Source: Glandiceps talaboti (lineage: Eukaryota > Hemichordata > Enteropneusta > Spengelidae). From it: 64,000 bases of DNA. Below are positions 1 through 13,000 of the stretch, piece after piece. The DNA is taken from NCBI RefSeq assembly GCF_964340395.1, contig NC_135559.1, positions 5,876,001 through 5,940,000 of the forward strand, given 5' to 3'. Both the position numbers and the translations under genes were made by a program. Numbering within the stretch: the stretch's first letter is position 1; every line of letters starts with the position of its first letter. The notes under the pieces are model-generated. The model worked only from the letters and a program-made list of their open reading frames with translations, did no database searches and was not told the origin of the DNA.

Positions 1-183
1 GCTGATATGTTCACTGAAATGTATTATTCAGGTATGTACACCCAAATGTGTACACTCGAGCACTATCCTGTGTAATATTGTAAGCAGGACACTTTCCATG
101 TCTTATATGACATTCAGTATTCATCCTGTACTGGCACACTTGAAACTGTTAAGTGATTGATTCATAATCAGAACTGATACCAA

Positions 184-187
<4 letters not shown>

Positions 188-240
<53 letters not shown>
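188..240. repeat. (AT)n microsatellite in USP9X intron
   Basis: Uninterrupted AT dinucleotide run of about 53 bases. It lies in the intron before the first in-window exon; bases 1-477 show no exon that I can support. Confidence 0.95.
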
Positions 241-243
<3 letters not shown>

Positions 244-477
244 TATTTCCCATCTACAATGTCTATTGTCAAGAGGAAGAACTACTTTCTATTGTATGTG
301 TGCTGGCATTAAACATTGTATTTTGAAAAGTTTGGGATTGTTCACGTTTAGAATTGTACTTGCAGGTAGACAGATTAATTTATTGTTTGTATTTGTAGCT
401 TTAAAAGAGACAACAACAGATCACTTTCAGAATGGTACATTAATTTGTTGTTTATATTTGTTTGTATCTTTAAACAG

Positions 478-2471
478 ACCGTGATAGTCCACTTGTAGAA
501 TGGGAGTACTTACCACCAGTGGGTCCAAGACCAATGAAAGGATTTGTAGGATTGAAGAATGCAGGGGCAACATGTTACATGAATTCAGTTCTCCAACAAG
601 TAAGTGTAAACTGGACTTTTGAGTATAGGAGAGATTATGGACTAAATTAATCATCTATTTCCCTGTGTTTCACAGCAAAAGTTGGCCTGTTTACTGGACT
701 GTTGAGATACATTGTTAGCTGGTTGTACCTCCTAGCCCTTGTATCCTCCATGAGTGTTGAGAAAAAAATTCAAACGATTCACTTAGCCACACCTCCAAAA
801 GTCGTTATCATGGTTATCCAGCACCAGTAGGGTTAAATTTACATAAAACATATGTAACTAACATGTACACAGGCCAAGCAAAAGTTGGCTGTATTTCAAA
901 TGGTGGAAACATTCTGCCAACATTGTTTCAGATCATTTTTGGATATCACCAAGTTATTATAGCTGGATTTTGTTGACTGCTTGATATACTGTCATGTGAC
1001 GCACACCATGAATCTGATTGGATAAATAACTTGTGATGTTGTTTTCTCTTTGTAGTTATACATGGTTCGTATGATAAGAGCTGGTATATTATCAGCTGAA
1101 GGTGCAGCCACAGACTTGGAAGAAGAGTTCTCAGGGGATGAAAAACATGACAATGAGGTGAGACTATGAACTCTACGTTACATTAAACAACTTTAGTATC
1201 AGTTATAAAAGAATGTTATGTAGTTCAATGACTAAAATGTGGAAATCAGCTGAAATACTAAAAGCCACAAGACACAAGTCAAATTTGTATTGTGTTGAGA
1301 ATTAATTGATGTGGTTCAACAACAAAGAAATCAGACATTGTATTGGTACCATGAAAAACTGATATCCTGTGTTATAAGAAATGTTATCACTGTGGATCAA
1401 CAAGATAATGTTTGAAAATCATTTGAGGTGCTGAGAGCTACAAGGAAACCTCATTCTTTGAAAGAGAAATTCATTGATATAGTTCATAACAACACAGTCA
1501 CTGACGACACTGAACTATCGAGGGAGGGGAATCAAGCCAGACAGAAGGAAACTTGACTATCAACTGTGAGAGAAATTTATCAAATATTATACAACAAATA
1601 AAAGTGAGGTCAGGAAATTAATCAATATGAAACCGTAGTCTGTTTTCATACATCAATGTTAATTTTTGTATGGCGCTGTTATTTTTCCACAGTGTGCTCG
1701 AACTTCTAAGAGCTGTACACTTAGTATCCCTTGCATGGACTTATAATATCACCACAGCCCTTTATAGTTCCTTTACTTCCTGGTTAGCATACAATCCATT
1801 GTAGCCTCAGTAACCCTTCACATAACAACAACCTCTAGTCCTACCGATCTTAGAATTCTACATTGTGTCAAATTAATGGAATCATAGCATGACTGCCTCT
1901 TTGATATTTCTAAAAAAACAGACTTTTCGTGTTTGTAAACAGACAAACATTGACCCAGGTGAAACGGAAGGTACTGATGAGAGGTCTGTCAGTAAACAAG
2001 AATCCAGGAAAGAGTACGATGTAGGTGTTCTCAAACAGGTGCAGGCCATCTTTGGACATCTGGCACAGAGTAAATTACAATATTATGTACCTAGAGGCTT
2101 CTGGAAGCATTTCAAGTAAGTTGTTCATCTGCTGAGGCTAGTATGCAGCTTTTTGAAAGTTAAAAAAATGTTTGGATGATAATGTTTCCAATAGTCACTG
2201 TTTATAGACAATGGGAATTGTGAAATCTAAATAAAATGTGTTTGCTGAGAGATAGTAGACAATGTTTTGTGTTGAATTGTCTGTCATTCTGTAATTTTCA
2301 AAATGCATTCTACCTTCTTTGGTTTCACAATTGCGTATGCTTTCATATTTATGCACACAGTAACACTAATAATATATATAGATATATACATACATAGGTA
2401 CATACTTACAATGTGTACCGTGTTTGTGTTTCTTTGTTGCATGCATGTCTCAGCCACATGAGCATGTTTTC

Positions 2472-2561
<90 letters not shown>

Positions 2562-5500
2562 ATGCACACACGGAAATTCATACATGTACACATTCACAAT
2601 ATCAGATAGGCATGCATGATGACACAAAACACAATTACCAACATGACTAGTAACAGCTGTTGTATAAATAAGTCATGTATTCATACCAATCCTGTTTTCT
2701 ATCCATAGGTTGTGGGGTGAACCTGTAAATTTACGAGAACAACACGATGCTTTAGAATTCTTTAATAGCTTAGTGGATAGTCTAGATGAAGCATTGAAAT
2801 CATTAGGGTATCCTGCCATTTTATCAAAGGTGCTAGGGGGTTCCTTTGCTGACCAGAAGATATGCAAAGACTGCCCTCACAGGTAAATCTTACAATTTCT
2901 TTCCTTTTTCCTTTGCATCATTTTCTCCTGTTGTCGGTACATTCATATGTACTTTTGAGTTTGTAACAAGCTCGTGAATGCCATACAGGCATTTTTACTT
3001 TATAAAGATATCTTTATATCTGCAATGTGTCTTTGTTTTATGTCATCAACAGGTATTCTAGGGAGGAGTCTTTCACAACTTTGAATGTTGACATTAGGAA
3101 CAATCAGAATTTACTAGATTCCCTAGAACAGTATGTTAAAGGTGATTTACTTGAGGGTGCTAATGCCTACCACTGTGACAAGTGTAATAAAAAGGTAAGT
3201 CACAAGTTTGTACTGAAATACTTGTGAAATCAAATGAGCTATTTGCACTGTTCTGTATTAGTTGTTGATGATAATGAAGTATACGTTAGCAAGGCGACAG
3301 AACCCTTAACAAAAACATGTTACTAAAAAATTTATTACAGCACATGTCTCATGGTATCAGCTACGTGAACAGGAACACATCACAGAATTTATCAACATTT
3401 CTGTAACTAGTTTAGTATTTTTTACTATCTTCTTACTATTTACTATTTTAACTCTTGCCACAGGTTGATACAGTGAAGAGGTTGTGTATAAAGAAATTAC
3501 CAGTTCTACTAGCAATTCAATTGAAGAGATTTGACTATGACTGGGAAAGGTAAGTATATCGTGCAAGTACAACTACAGGCTCACATGTAATTTTCCATTT
3601 GATAGTGAAAAAATAGTTTCCTAATATAGTGTTTTCCTAATTTATGATATGAGCACTTACCAGTGACCCTCTAAGACTTATTTGTGTACGAAAAGCACAG
3701 TCTCATTATCTACTATGGCAATAAATTTGTGTGTTTGGCACAACATATTACAATATGTATATAGTAGTATATAATAATATTCAATTGTGAAGTTATGGCT
3801 AACTGGACAATGAAGATACAGGTTTAGACAAATAGTTGACTTTGACTCAGTCACACAAGATCTTATCTTCTTTTCTGGACTAAAGTTAATCGATGGTATT
3901 TAAAATTACATCAAAAAAGGCATGTTTACTACCATCTTCTAGAACTACCAACTGTCATGTTGGCAATCAGCTGCCACTTATGCCTCAGTTCTTGGTGTAA
4001 ATAACCCTAAAAAAAACCTTAGAGGGAAAACTAGAGATGACAGTCTTTGATTAGTATGTTACCAGATTCTTAGTTTGATGTCTGTAAATAGATTTACTTA
4101 GACCTGTACATGTACATATTTCATGAACCGATCATCTTTTACCTTCACAGGGAATGTGCAATTAAATTTAATGATTATTTTGAATTTCCTCGAGAGTTTG
4201 ATATGGAACCTTACACAGTAGCAGGACTAGCCAAAATAGAAGGTAAGTTTACTGTCATTCAACACTTAATACCAACTAGAATCCGATATGGTTACTTGTA
4301 TGGTCATTGCGTACTCACGTTGTTAGATGTGCCATATTGGAGCACCTTTACCCTCTCTCAAAGAGAAGGCCAATGAAGGCAGAATGACACTTCATAGTAT
4401 ATAGTCCACACACAAGAATGACCACACACAATAAAGTAAATGTGAACACATAGATATCCTGAAGTCATCCTGTGGTGATGTAGAGACAAGTGTGAGTGTT
4501 ATCGTCTTTTTGTAGTATATGATATAATGCCATGTATCCACAATACTACTCACAGGCACTTCACAAAAGGAAAGAAAAAATGTTATAAAAATCCAGAAAG
4601 GCTTGAAAAATTAGACATGAAATTTTGATTGAAAAGTTAGTTATGAAAGTTCTGCAGAGGTACTGTTAGTAGTATAGTATATGTTTGATGACAAGTACAG
4701 TTAGCATGTGAATAAATTTTTCACTTTTTGTACTCACAGGTGAAGAAATTCATGATGATAATGAAGATAGTAATATAGATAGTGAAGATAATGCTAATGT
4801 TAGTACCAAGTACAGATTAGTTGGAGTGTTGGTACACAGTGGACAAGCCAGTGGTGGACATTATTACTCATATATACTTACAAAGTAAGTACATAGAAAA
4901 CAGTATAGGGTTAACACATTTCGTCAGTGTTTGAACATAAAGATATGCAACAACCAATAGTTTAGAGAACTGCAGTTTTGCAAACATACTAGTTATTGAT
5001 TTTCCGTTGAACACTAACTTGAGTTCATGTAAAGAGTTCCGATTTATTTCTGTTGTACAATTTGGCACTGAGCAAACTTGTTGATTTGTATGGGCACGTT
5101 CTTTGCAAACTTGTGTAAAGGAAGACCTTTATACTTCTATGCAAAGTAAATTTGAAAAGTTCGCATGTTGTGCCATGTCCGTTAAGTAATTGATACAAAA
5201 AAGTTTGTCGTCACCGACAGCCATTTTCTTAAAATGAAAAAGTGTACATAATTGTGCCATGTGTTTTGAGAATTTGATGTCACTGGAAACCATTTTATTT
5301 AGAAACAAGATGACAGCATTTTAACCTGTGGTAACACTTTTCCTTCAGGTCAAGTCCAGAAACTCCACAAAGGTGGTACAAGTTTGATGATGGTGAAGTC
5401 ACGGAATGTAAGATGGATGACGATGAAGAGATGAAGAACCAATGTTTTGGTGGTGAATACATGGGAGAAGTCTACGACCAAAATATCAGGAGGTAAAACC

Positions 5501-6407
5501 TTTTTGTTGTACGATGTATTACTTTGACATGTCAGATATGCTATCAAATGGGAAATTTGCAAAACCACCATTTTGAATGATGCATCATGGGAAATGTGTC
5601 AAAGTGTTCTAAGATTTCAGAACCCAGGTAAAAGGGGTTGGGAATCTTGTAAACTACTGAACTCACACAGGTGTTTTTTGTGGACTCTGATACACAAAAC
5701 AATGCAGTGAATAAGTACAGAAAAGTCTAGAATCATCAGTGGGTTTTGCACCTCAGTGAACTTTTTCATGAAGTTTGATTTGATTAACAAAAGTACTTAC
5801 ATTGCTAGGTTAGGTAACATGTAGAGTGTATGTTATCTCAGCTGACTTTATTGATGTTTCTTCTTCAGGATGTCATACAGAAGACAGAAGAGGTGGTGGA
5901 ATGCTTACATTCTGTTCTATGAACGTATGGACACACCAGAGAAAGATCTTGCCAAGCAGCTTGAAGAACTGAGTAAGCTTCTACTCTCATATTAAATGTA
6001 TATCAGTCCAATATCTGTAGTGTGGAGAACATTTGTGGCCGTAGTTGATTGATTTCAACTGTAGAAATATTGAACAATCAACAGTGATGTAACTAATTGC
6101 AGTAACTGTTTTGTCCTACCATATACCTGTTGTTCTTCAGATTCTCATCTGTAATTGAATTGGCGCCAGAATAGAAAGAACATATCACTATAAATATAAT
6201 CGTAAACTTGTTATATGACCGTCTGACTTTATTAAACAGTATGTATGGAAAAGACGTATATTAACAAAGAATGGATGCACAGTGTACAAAGCTTTATCTA
6301 AACAAACTGAAACCAAGGTACCAGTATAAAGAAACCATTATCTAAGGTACACTTTGAAGTACATCATAATAAGCTGACTGTAATACTTGTTTTCCTGATT
6401 AGCATTT

Positions 6408-6444
<37 letters not shown>

Positions 6445-7439
6445 ATGGGCCTTGATATTTTGGGATTGGAATGTTTTTTGAGAGAATAGCGAAGGTAATT
6501 GCGTGCCTTATTTCCTTGTAGAACTTGGCAAAGGAGATAGCCTTCAAACATTGCTGAAAATGCCAGTATCAATTGGTAAAGCTGTTAGGAAACAGAATAT
6601 TTATTTTATGCACAACAAGACACACTTTAGTCCAGAATACTTCCAGTTTATGAAAAACCTCATCCGATGTAACGACATCTACATGTTACCACCACAAGGG
6701 CAGGACTACCTGGTAAGTGATCAAGATTTGTTGTTAAAGACTGGATTTCACCAACTTAATGATACTCTGTGAACAGATTGAAAGCTTGTCACAGTGTTAA
6801 GAAACTTGTTGAGTTAAGTTTTAGATTAAAAAATTCATAAAATGATGTGGATTTTTGGGAATAAAAAAATATAGGTAAAATACTGTGTATGGAGATACGA
6901 GTGTTGAACCGAGTAATACCACAGGTCTGTTAATTTTTACTTTCAAATATTGTTTATTTTGTGTACACAGACTCCAGAGGGTGAAGAGTTGGCCATGATC
7001 AGCATTCAGATTGCATCCAAGTTTCTCTTTCATGTTGCTTTCCACACAAAGAAGTCACTAAGGTAAGGAAATTATACTACTAGTATGGTCCAATCTTCTT
7101 TTACTGTGAATTAAATCTAATTACAGCCTGGCTTGATTAATGCAAAGGGTAACATTTATATTGCTGATGCTGTAAGTCTCAAGTTTTGCAAAACACTCTG
7201 AAATACCAGATATTATAATGTCTACTTTGTTTAAACTGTTGTCTTTGTGGCTATGTTTTAGGGGTCCAGCCAATGACTGGTATGAAGCCTTGTGTTCATT
7301 GCTCAGATACAGTAAGAGTATTCGTAGTTGGTTTGCCAACAATGTACTCTTTGCACACCCATCAAGGTTTGCGGAGTACCTCCTAGAATCTCCAAATCCT
7401 GAGGTGAGTTTTCCAGCATTGTCATGTCTGTATATGTCA

Positions 7440-7515
<76 letters not shown>

Positions 7516-10014
7516 TTCTTTCAAGCTGTCTTCAGATCTATTGTACAGTAACCTCTTTATAATGTCCTCTGTAATTAGATAGTCAACTTTCTGTTGTAAT
7601 GAACACCTTCCTCAAACTAATATTTTCATGAGTACATGCTGTATAAAGAACATTTCATTATTCATTAAACAAACTATGTTTTCCATTAAGTTTGTTGTAA
7701 AGATGTCACAGTGTAATTCTATTGTTGTGACAGATTTAATCTTGGCAGTGATTTGTAGTCCATTTGTAGATCAAGTGATTCTGTACGTATAATAACAAAT
7801 TTGACAGTAACTGTTTGAGTGTCACTGTTGTGATATATACCATGTTCATATCCAGTGATAATATGTGCCCTGAGATGGGTATAAAAAGAACGATATCCAA
7901 TTGCAGTGTTCCTTCATACAGATACCGTAATGACTTTAAATGTATTTATAGTAAATTATACATAGCTGTAGTTGAATGTCTGTCTATTTCACAGGTCAGA
8001 AATGTCTTTGCCAAGATTATAGTATTCCTAGCACATTTCTCACAAGCAGATGGCCCATTCCCTCCACCTTTTCCTGGTAAGTTTATGTGATAAGTTCATA
8101 TTTGTTGGTAATTAATGTGACAACAGATCTAGAATGCCTTCATATATGACTTTGTACAATCACTGCAAGATGGCGTATTAGTTACATATGTAGCATATTA
8201 GTTGATAATGAAATAGGCTTGATTTCAGTCCTTGACTAAAGGTATGCAGTCCACATATAGAGTGTGTTTACAAAATGGCTAACTACATGTAGGTGACAAT
8301 GAAACTTATGGTCAATTTCAGTCGCTGTCAAAGTTCTAGCCTTTATATTCCCAAATCTTGAGTGCTTCTACTTGTAAAAACAGCTGTTAAATAGGTAGCT
8401 AGAAAATTGATTGCATGATATAGCTTGTTTGGATGTTAATGAATAATATATTTCAGTAAAGTTTGTTGTTGTTTATTTGTAGGTCAAGTAATTGATTCCA
8501 ATGCAACACTGAGTGACCATCTACTTCAAGCTGTACTGTCACTTCTCAAGAAAGAAGTATCAGAACATGGCAGACATCTCTCACAGTACTTTCTACTCTT
8601 CCAACTGTATGCTAATCTTGGGGTCACAGAGGTAAGATACTCAGCCTGGCTTTATGACAGATGTATTCATTAGTTTTGATGATTCAATCTCACGGTTTGT
8701 ATATTAATGACATTGTACTGTCTGGCATTAGTGCTACCATATCACGTTATGCTAATCTTGGGGTCAGAGGTAAGAGACTCAATTTGACATGTGCAGATAT
8801 CATCCATTTTAAAAGTTCATGATTCAATCCTACATTCTCACATCAATGCTACCATATCACTTGATGCTAATCTTGGAGTCACAGAGATGAGGTACTCAGC
8901 CTGGCTTTCTGACATATATTCATTAATTTTAAAGGTTCATGTTTCAGTCCCACGGTTTGTACAGTAATGACATTGTATCAGGGTTAGATAGGATCTTGTG
9001 TTTGTTCAGGACCTGCCAAATATTTAATGCTAGTCTGACATGGGCCTGATACCACTAACGTATGCTGTTCACCATAAAGTTGTAGAATCGTTTTTCTTAG
9101 GTCATGTGATCTAATCCAATATGGCGCAGACCACAAATTCAACATGGCGGCACCCTTCAGTCATGTGACTATGCATTGATTTCCAATGTGATAGTATAGA
9201 AGCTGTTATTCATGTATGTTAATCATTACGCTTGCATGGTTTTGCTGTGCTGACACTCGCTACGATTACACCATGCAGTTGATCACTGTTAGGTGATGTT
9301 TTTCCAATATTGATTTACTTTTATCAAAATGTTGATTGAATTTGTGGGTTTTTTTTACTTTGTTGTCAACAGAGAACTCAGTTACTAAAGCTTAATGTTC
9401 CTGCCACATTCATGTTAGTTGCCTTGGATGAAGGACCGGGACCACCAATCAAATACCAGTATCCCGAGTTAGGAAAACTCTACTCTGTGGTCTCATTGTT
9501 AATCAGATGCTGTGATGTGTCGGCAAGGTGCCAGTCTTCAACGGTAAGTTGTACCCAGTGACAAGACTTCATGTTAATATGTTGAACCATGGTAGAATGC
9601 TCTCAGGGATTACAACATTGGTAATGTGTTTGAGTGTCTATTTGTGTGTAGTTGTATTTGTTCGTCTGTGTATATGTATTTGTATATGTATATATACATG
9701 TATATGTGTGTGTGTGTGTGTCTGTGCATGTGTGTTTGTATGTATGTATGTATGTATGTATGTATGTATGTATGTATGTATGTATGTATGTATGTATGTA
9801 TGTATGTATGTATGTATGTATGTATGTATGAATGAATGTGTGTGTGTGCGTGTTTGTATGTATGTATGTATGTATGTATGTATGTGTGTGTATGTATGTG
9901 TGTATGTATGTATGTATGTATGTATGTATGTATGTATGTGTGTATGTATGTATGTATGTATGTGTATGTATGTATGTGTGTATGTATGTATGTATGTATG
10001 TATGTATGTATGTA

Positions 10015-10069
<55 letters not shown>

Positions 10070-13000
10070 TCAAAATCAAACATCAAACTATGCCATTTTG
10101 CAGTATCAGTAATGTAATTATGAAAATTTCACATATTTCATTCTCACCTTGCAAATTTTCTCTTAACGCTTAAAGGAGGCAGAGGTGAGACTATTTGAAG
10201 TTTACAGAAAATTTAAAGTTAATTTGAATGATTCAAGGAGCATTTCCTGTGTGATGTCATACACTTTGCTCACACCTGCTCTCTTAAAGAAAGTAATTGC
10301 CCTCGATGTAAAAAAGCAACTATAAAAATAGATAAAGAAGTGTTTATATTCTGTGAAATTTGTACACTTTGTCACTCAACGCCAGTGGCTTGTGCTCAGT
10401 GTGTCCTCTAAGCCAATTTGACATGCCACTGACACTCGGCCATTTCTAGTGATTTACTTAAATTTCGTGTTCCCCTATCTCTTACTATAGGTTGACTCCT
10501 AAGAAAGTCTGGTTTCATCATTTTGACCCACAACAGAAATTTTGTGTTTGATTAGAGGGCACACTGCTTGAATTTATGTTTGCTGTAAAGTGTACAGTAG
10601 GTGTGGTTTTTAAAAGGAACATGAACAGCTGTTAAACGCTTGTGTTGCATTGGAAGAAAGTTCAAAGCCTAGAGTATAATTTCCATGTATTTCCTAGTAA
10701 AATGGTACAATTTGACGCTCTGTACTCTGTGATTACTTACTGTGTTAGTAAATTTTGAGTTTTGATTGATGTTTACAGAGTAATCCACCTCTACCCAACC
10801 CACACGGTGACCAACAACCTATCATGGCAATCCAACCACAGGTAGTCGAAATACTGTATGGTAGAGCTAGCTATGTCAAGAAACTTATAGAAGATTGTAA
10901 TAACCAGGAAGAGACAGTCAGACTACTAAGGGTGAGTATAAACACCTCAGTCTTATAATATTAAAAACCTTGGGTATGCACTGAGATGCAAGTATAAACA
11001 CCTTGGTCTTGTAATATTAAAAACCTTGGAGCTGCACTTCCAGATACAAGTATAAACTTGGGTACTCATATGTACAGATAGGAAACTGAAACAGTTTGCC
11101 CAAGGACTTGGCCAATCAGACAAGAATGGCAGTGAGTTGAACTGTGACTCAGATTACAAACCAGCCATGCTACTATTTGATAAGAACGACTACAACAGTA
11201 CAAAATGAACTGTTTTGTGAAGTGCTGATATTTGTTTTCTTACATCCTATATTATAGTTCTGTAGTTGGGAGAATTGTCACTTCTCATCAGTATTACCTG
11301 AATGAAATGTTATGTCAATTCACTGATGATATCTGTTTTCTTACACCCTAATTCCTATATAATTTTGTAGTTGGGAGAATTGTCACCTCTTATCAGTAGT
11401 ACTGAGTGAACTATTTATGTCAATTGACTGATGATATCTGTTTTCTTACACCCTAATTCCTATATAATTTTGTAGTTGGGAGAATCGTCACCTCTTATCA
11501 GTAGTACTGAGTGAACTATTTATGTCAATTCACTGATGATGTCTGTTTTCTTACATCCTATACAGTTCTGTAGTTGGGAGAACCCTCACTTCTCATCCGT
11601 AGTACTGAGTGAACTATTATGGCAAGTAGCCTATTCATATAGCTATGAACTACGTCCATACCTAGATCTCTTACTACAAATGCTACTGCTTGAAGACTCT
11701 TGGCAGAACCATAGGATACACAATGCACTCAAAGGTAAGTCAGTCTTGTCTCATTTGACATCAGTCTGTATACTTCTGGATTGTAATGGTGAGAATAGAG
11801 TTATACATGTTGGTTCTATTGAATCCTCATGACCTCATTAATATGATTGTAGTAATAGTGAAGTAGTAATCCAAGACCATGGAATAACTCTAGTAGCAAT
11901 AAGGGGTGTGGAAACCAAGTTTTAATGTGTTGTAAGAAAGCAACAAGATGAAGTAGTAGTAGTGCATTGTCATGGGAAAGGGGTGACTGGGAGTTTAGTG
12001 ATAACAAGTTTGCAATTTTGGTCAAGGTTTCATTGAAAACATAATATGTATTTAGTAATGAAATTTCTACTCACAGAGACAAAATATTTCTTGGAAGCAA
12101 ATCCCAAATTTTGACTCTTTGAGTAGAAATTTCATTACTAAGTGTAGTGTGAACCCAGAGTCCATGAAAATTCATTGTCGCATAATATAAGAAGGTAGTT
12201 GGTGATAAACATTAGGTGTTTACATGTAATGGGATCTTCACCTCAACAATATGGTGCTTGTACAAGGTATAGGAATCTTTTCTAGGTTAATGTGATATTC
12301 TTCTTCTTGCTGGGAACCCCCACCAAACATATGGTACCAGTACTTGGTATAAAAATCAATGCTAGCTGTACCAGATTTCTCTCCTCTCTTACTGGGGTTC
12401 CCTATCAAAAGTGTAATACAAGGTATCTATTCTAGTTATTAGAATCCGATTTCCGTCCTTAGTCTCTAGGGTTCCAATCTTGGTTTGATCTCAGATTTGA
12501 TATGACTGACAAAACTTTGTTGACAGGTATACCTGATGATAGGGAAGGTCTGTTTGAAACCATCCAGCGTTCCAAGAACCACTATCAGAAGCGTGCCTAC
12601 CAGTGTATCAAGTGTATGGTCACATTGTTTAGTAGTTGTCAAGCTGCTCATCAAATGCTGCAGTCTCATGGTGATCTCAAGAGGAAGTGGACTTGGGCCG
12701 TTGAATGGCTTGGAGATGAACTAGAAAGGGTGAGTACTGTGTTCGCGCTCAGTATTACAAAGATAACTTGTCAGTGTGTGCTATTTAGTATTGACGATCT
12801 CTTGCCGTGATCTCCAACCAGTCGCTATGTTAGTGGCTTTTTTTCCAATGTACTTCTGTATGAAATACACTATATAATACATGGAGAAAACAGAAAAGAG
12901 TAGAGATTGTATTGTGTATGTTCAGGGTAATGAATTCATTGTACTTGATATTGTTGTTATTGACAGAGACCATATCCCAGTAATGCACAGTACACGTACA

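Noticed and set aside
9528-10173. Several 90-194 codon frames rich in Tyr-Val-Cys or Thr-His-Ile
   Set aside because: They are translations of the (TATG)n/(TG)n microsatellite in all frames.
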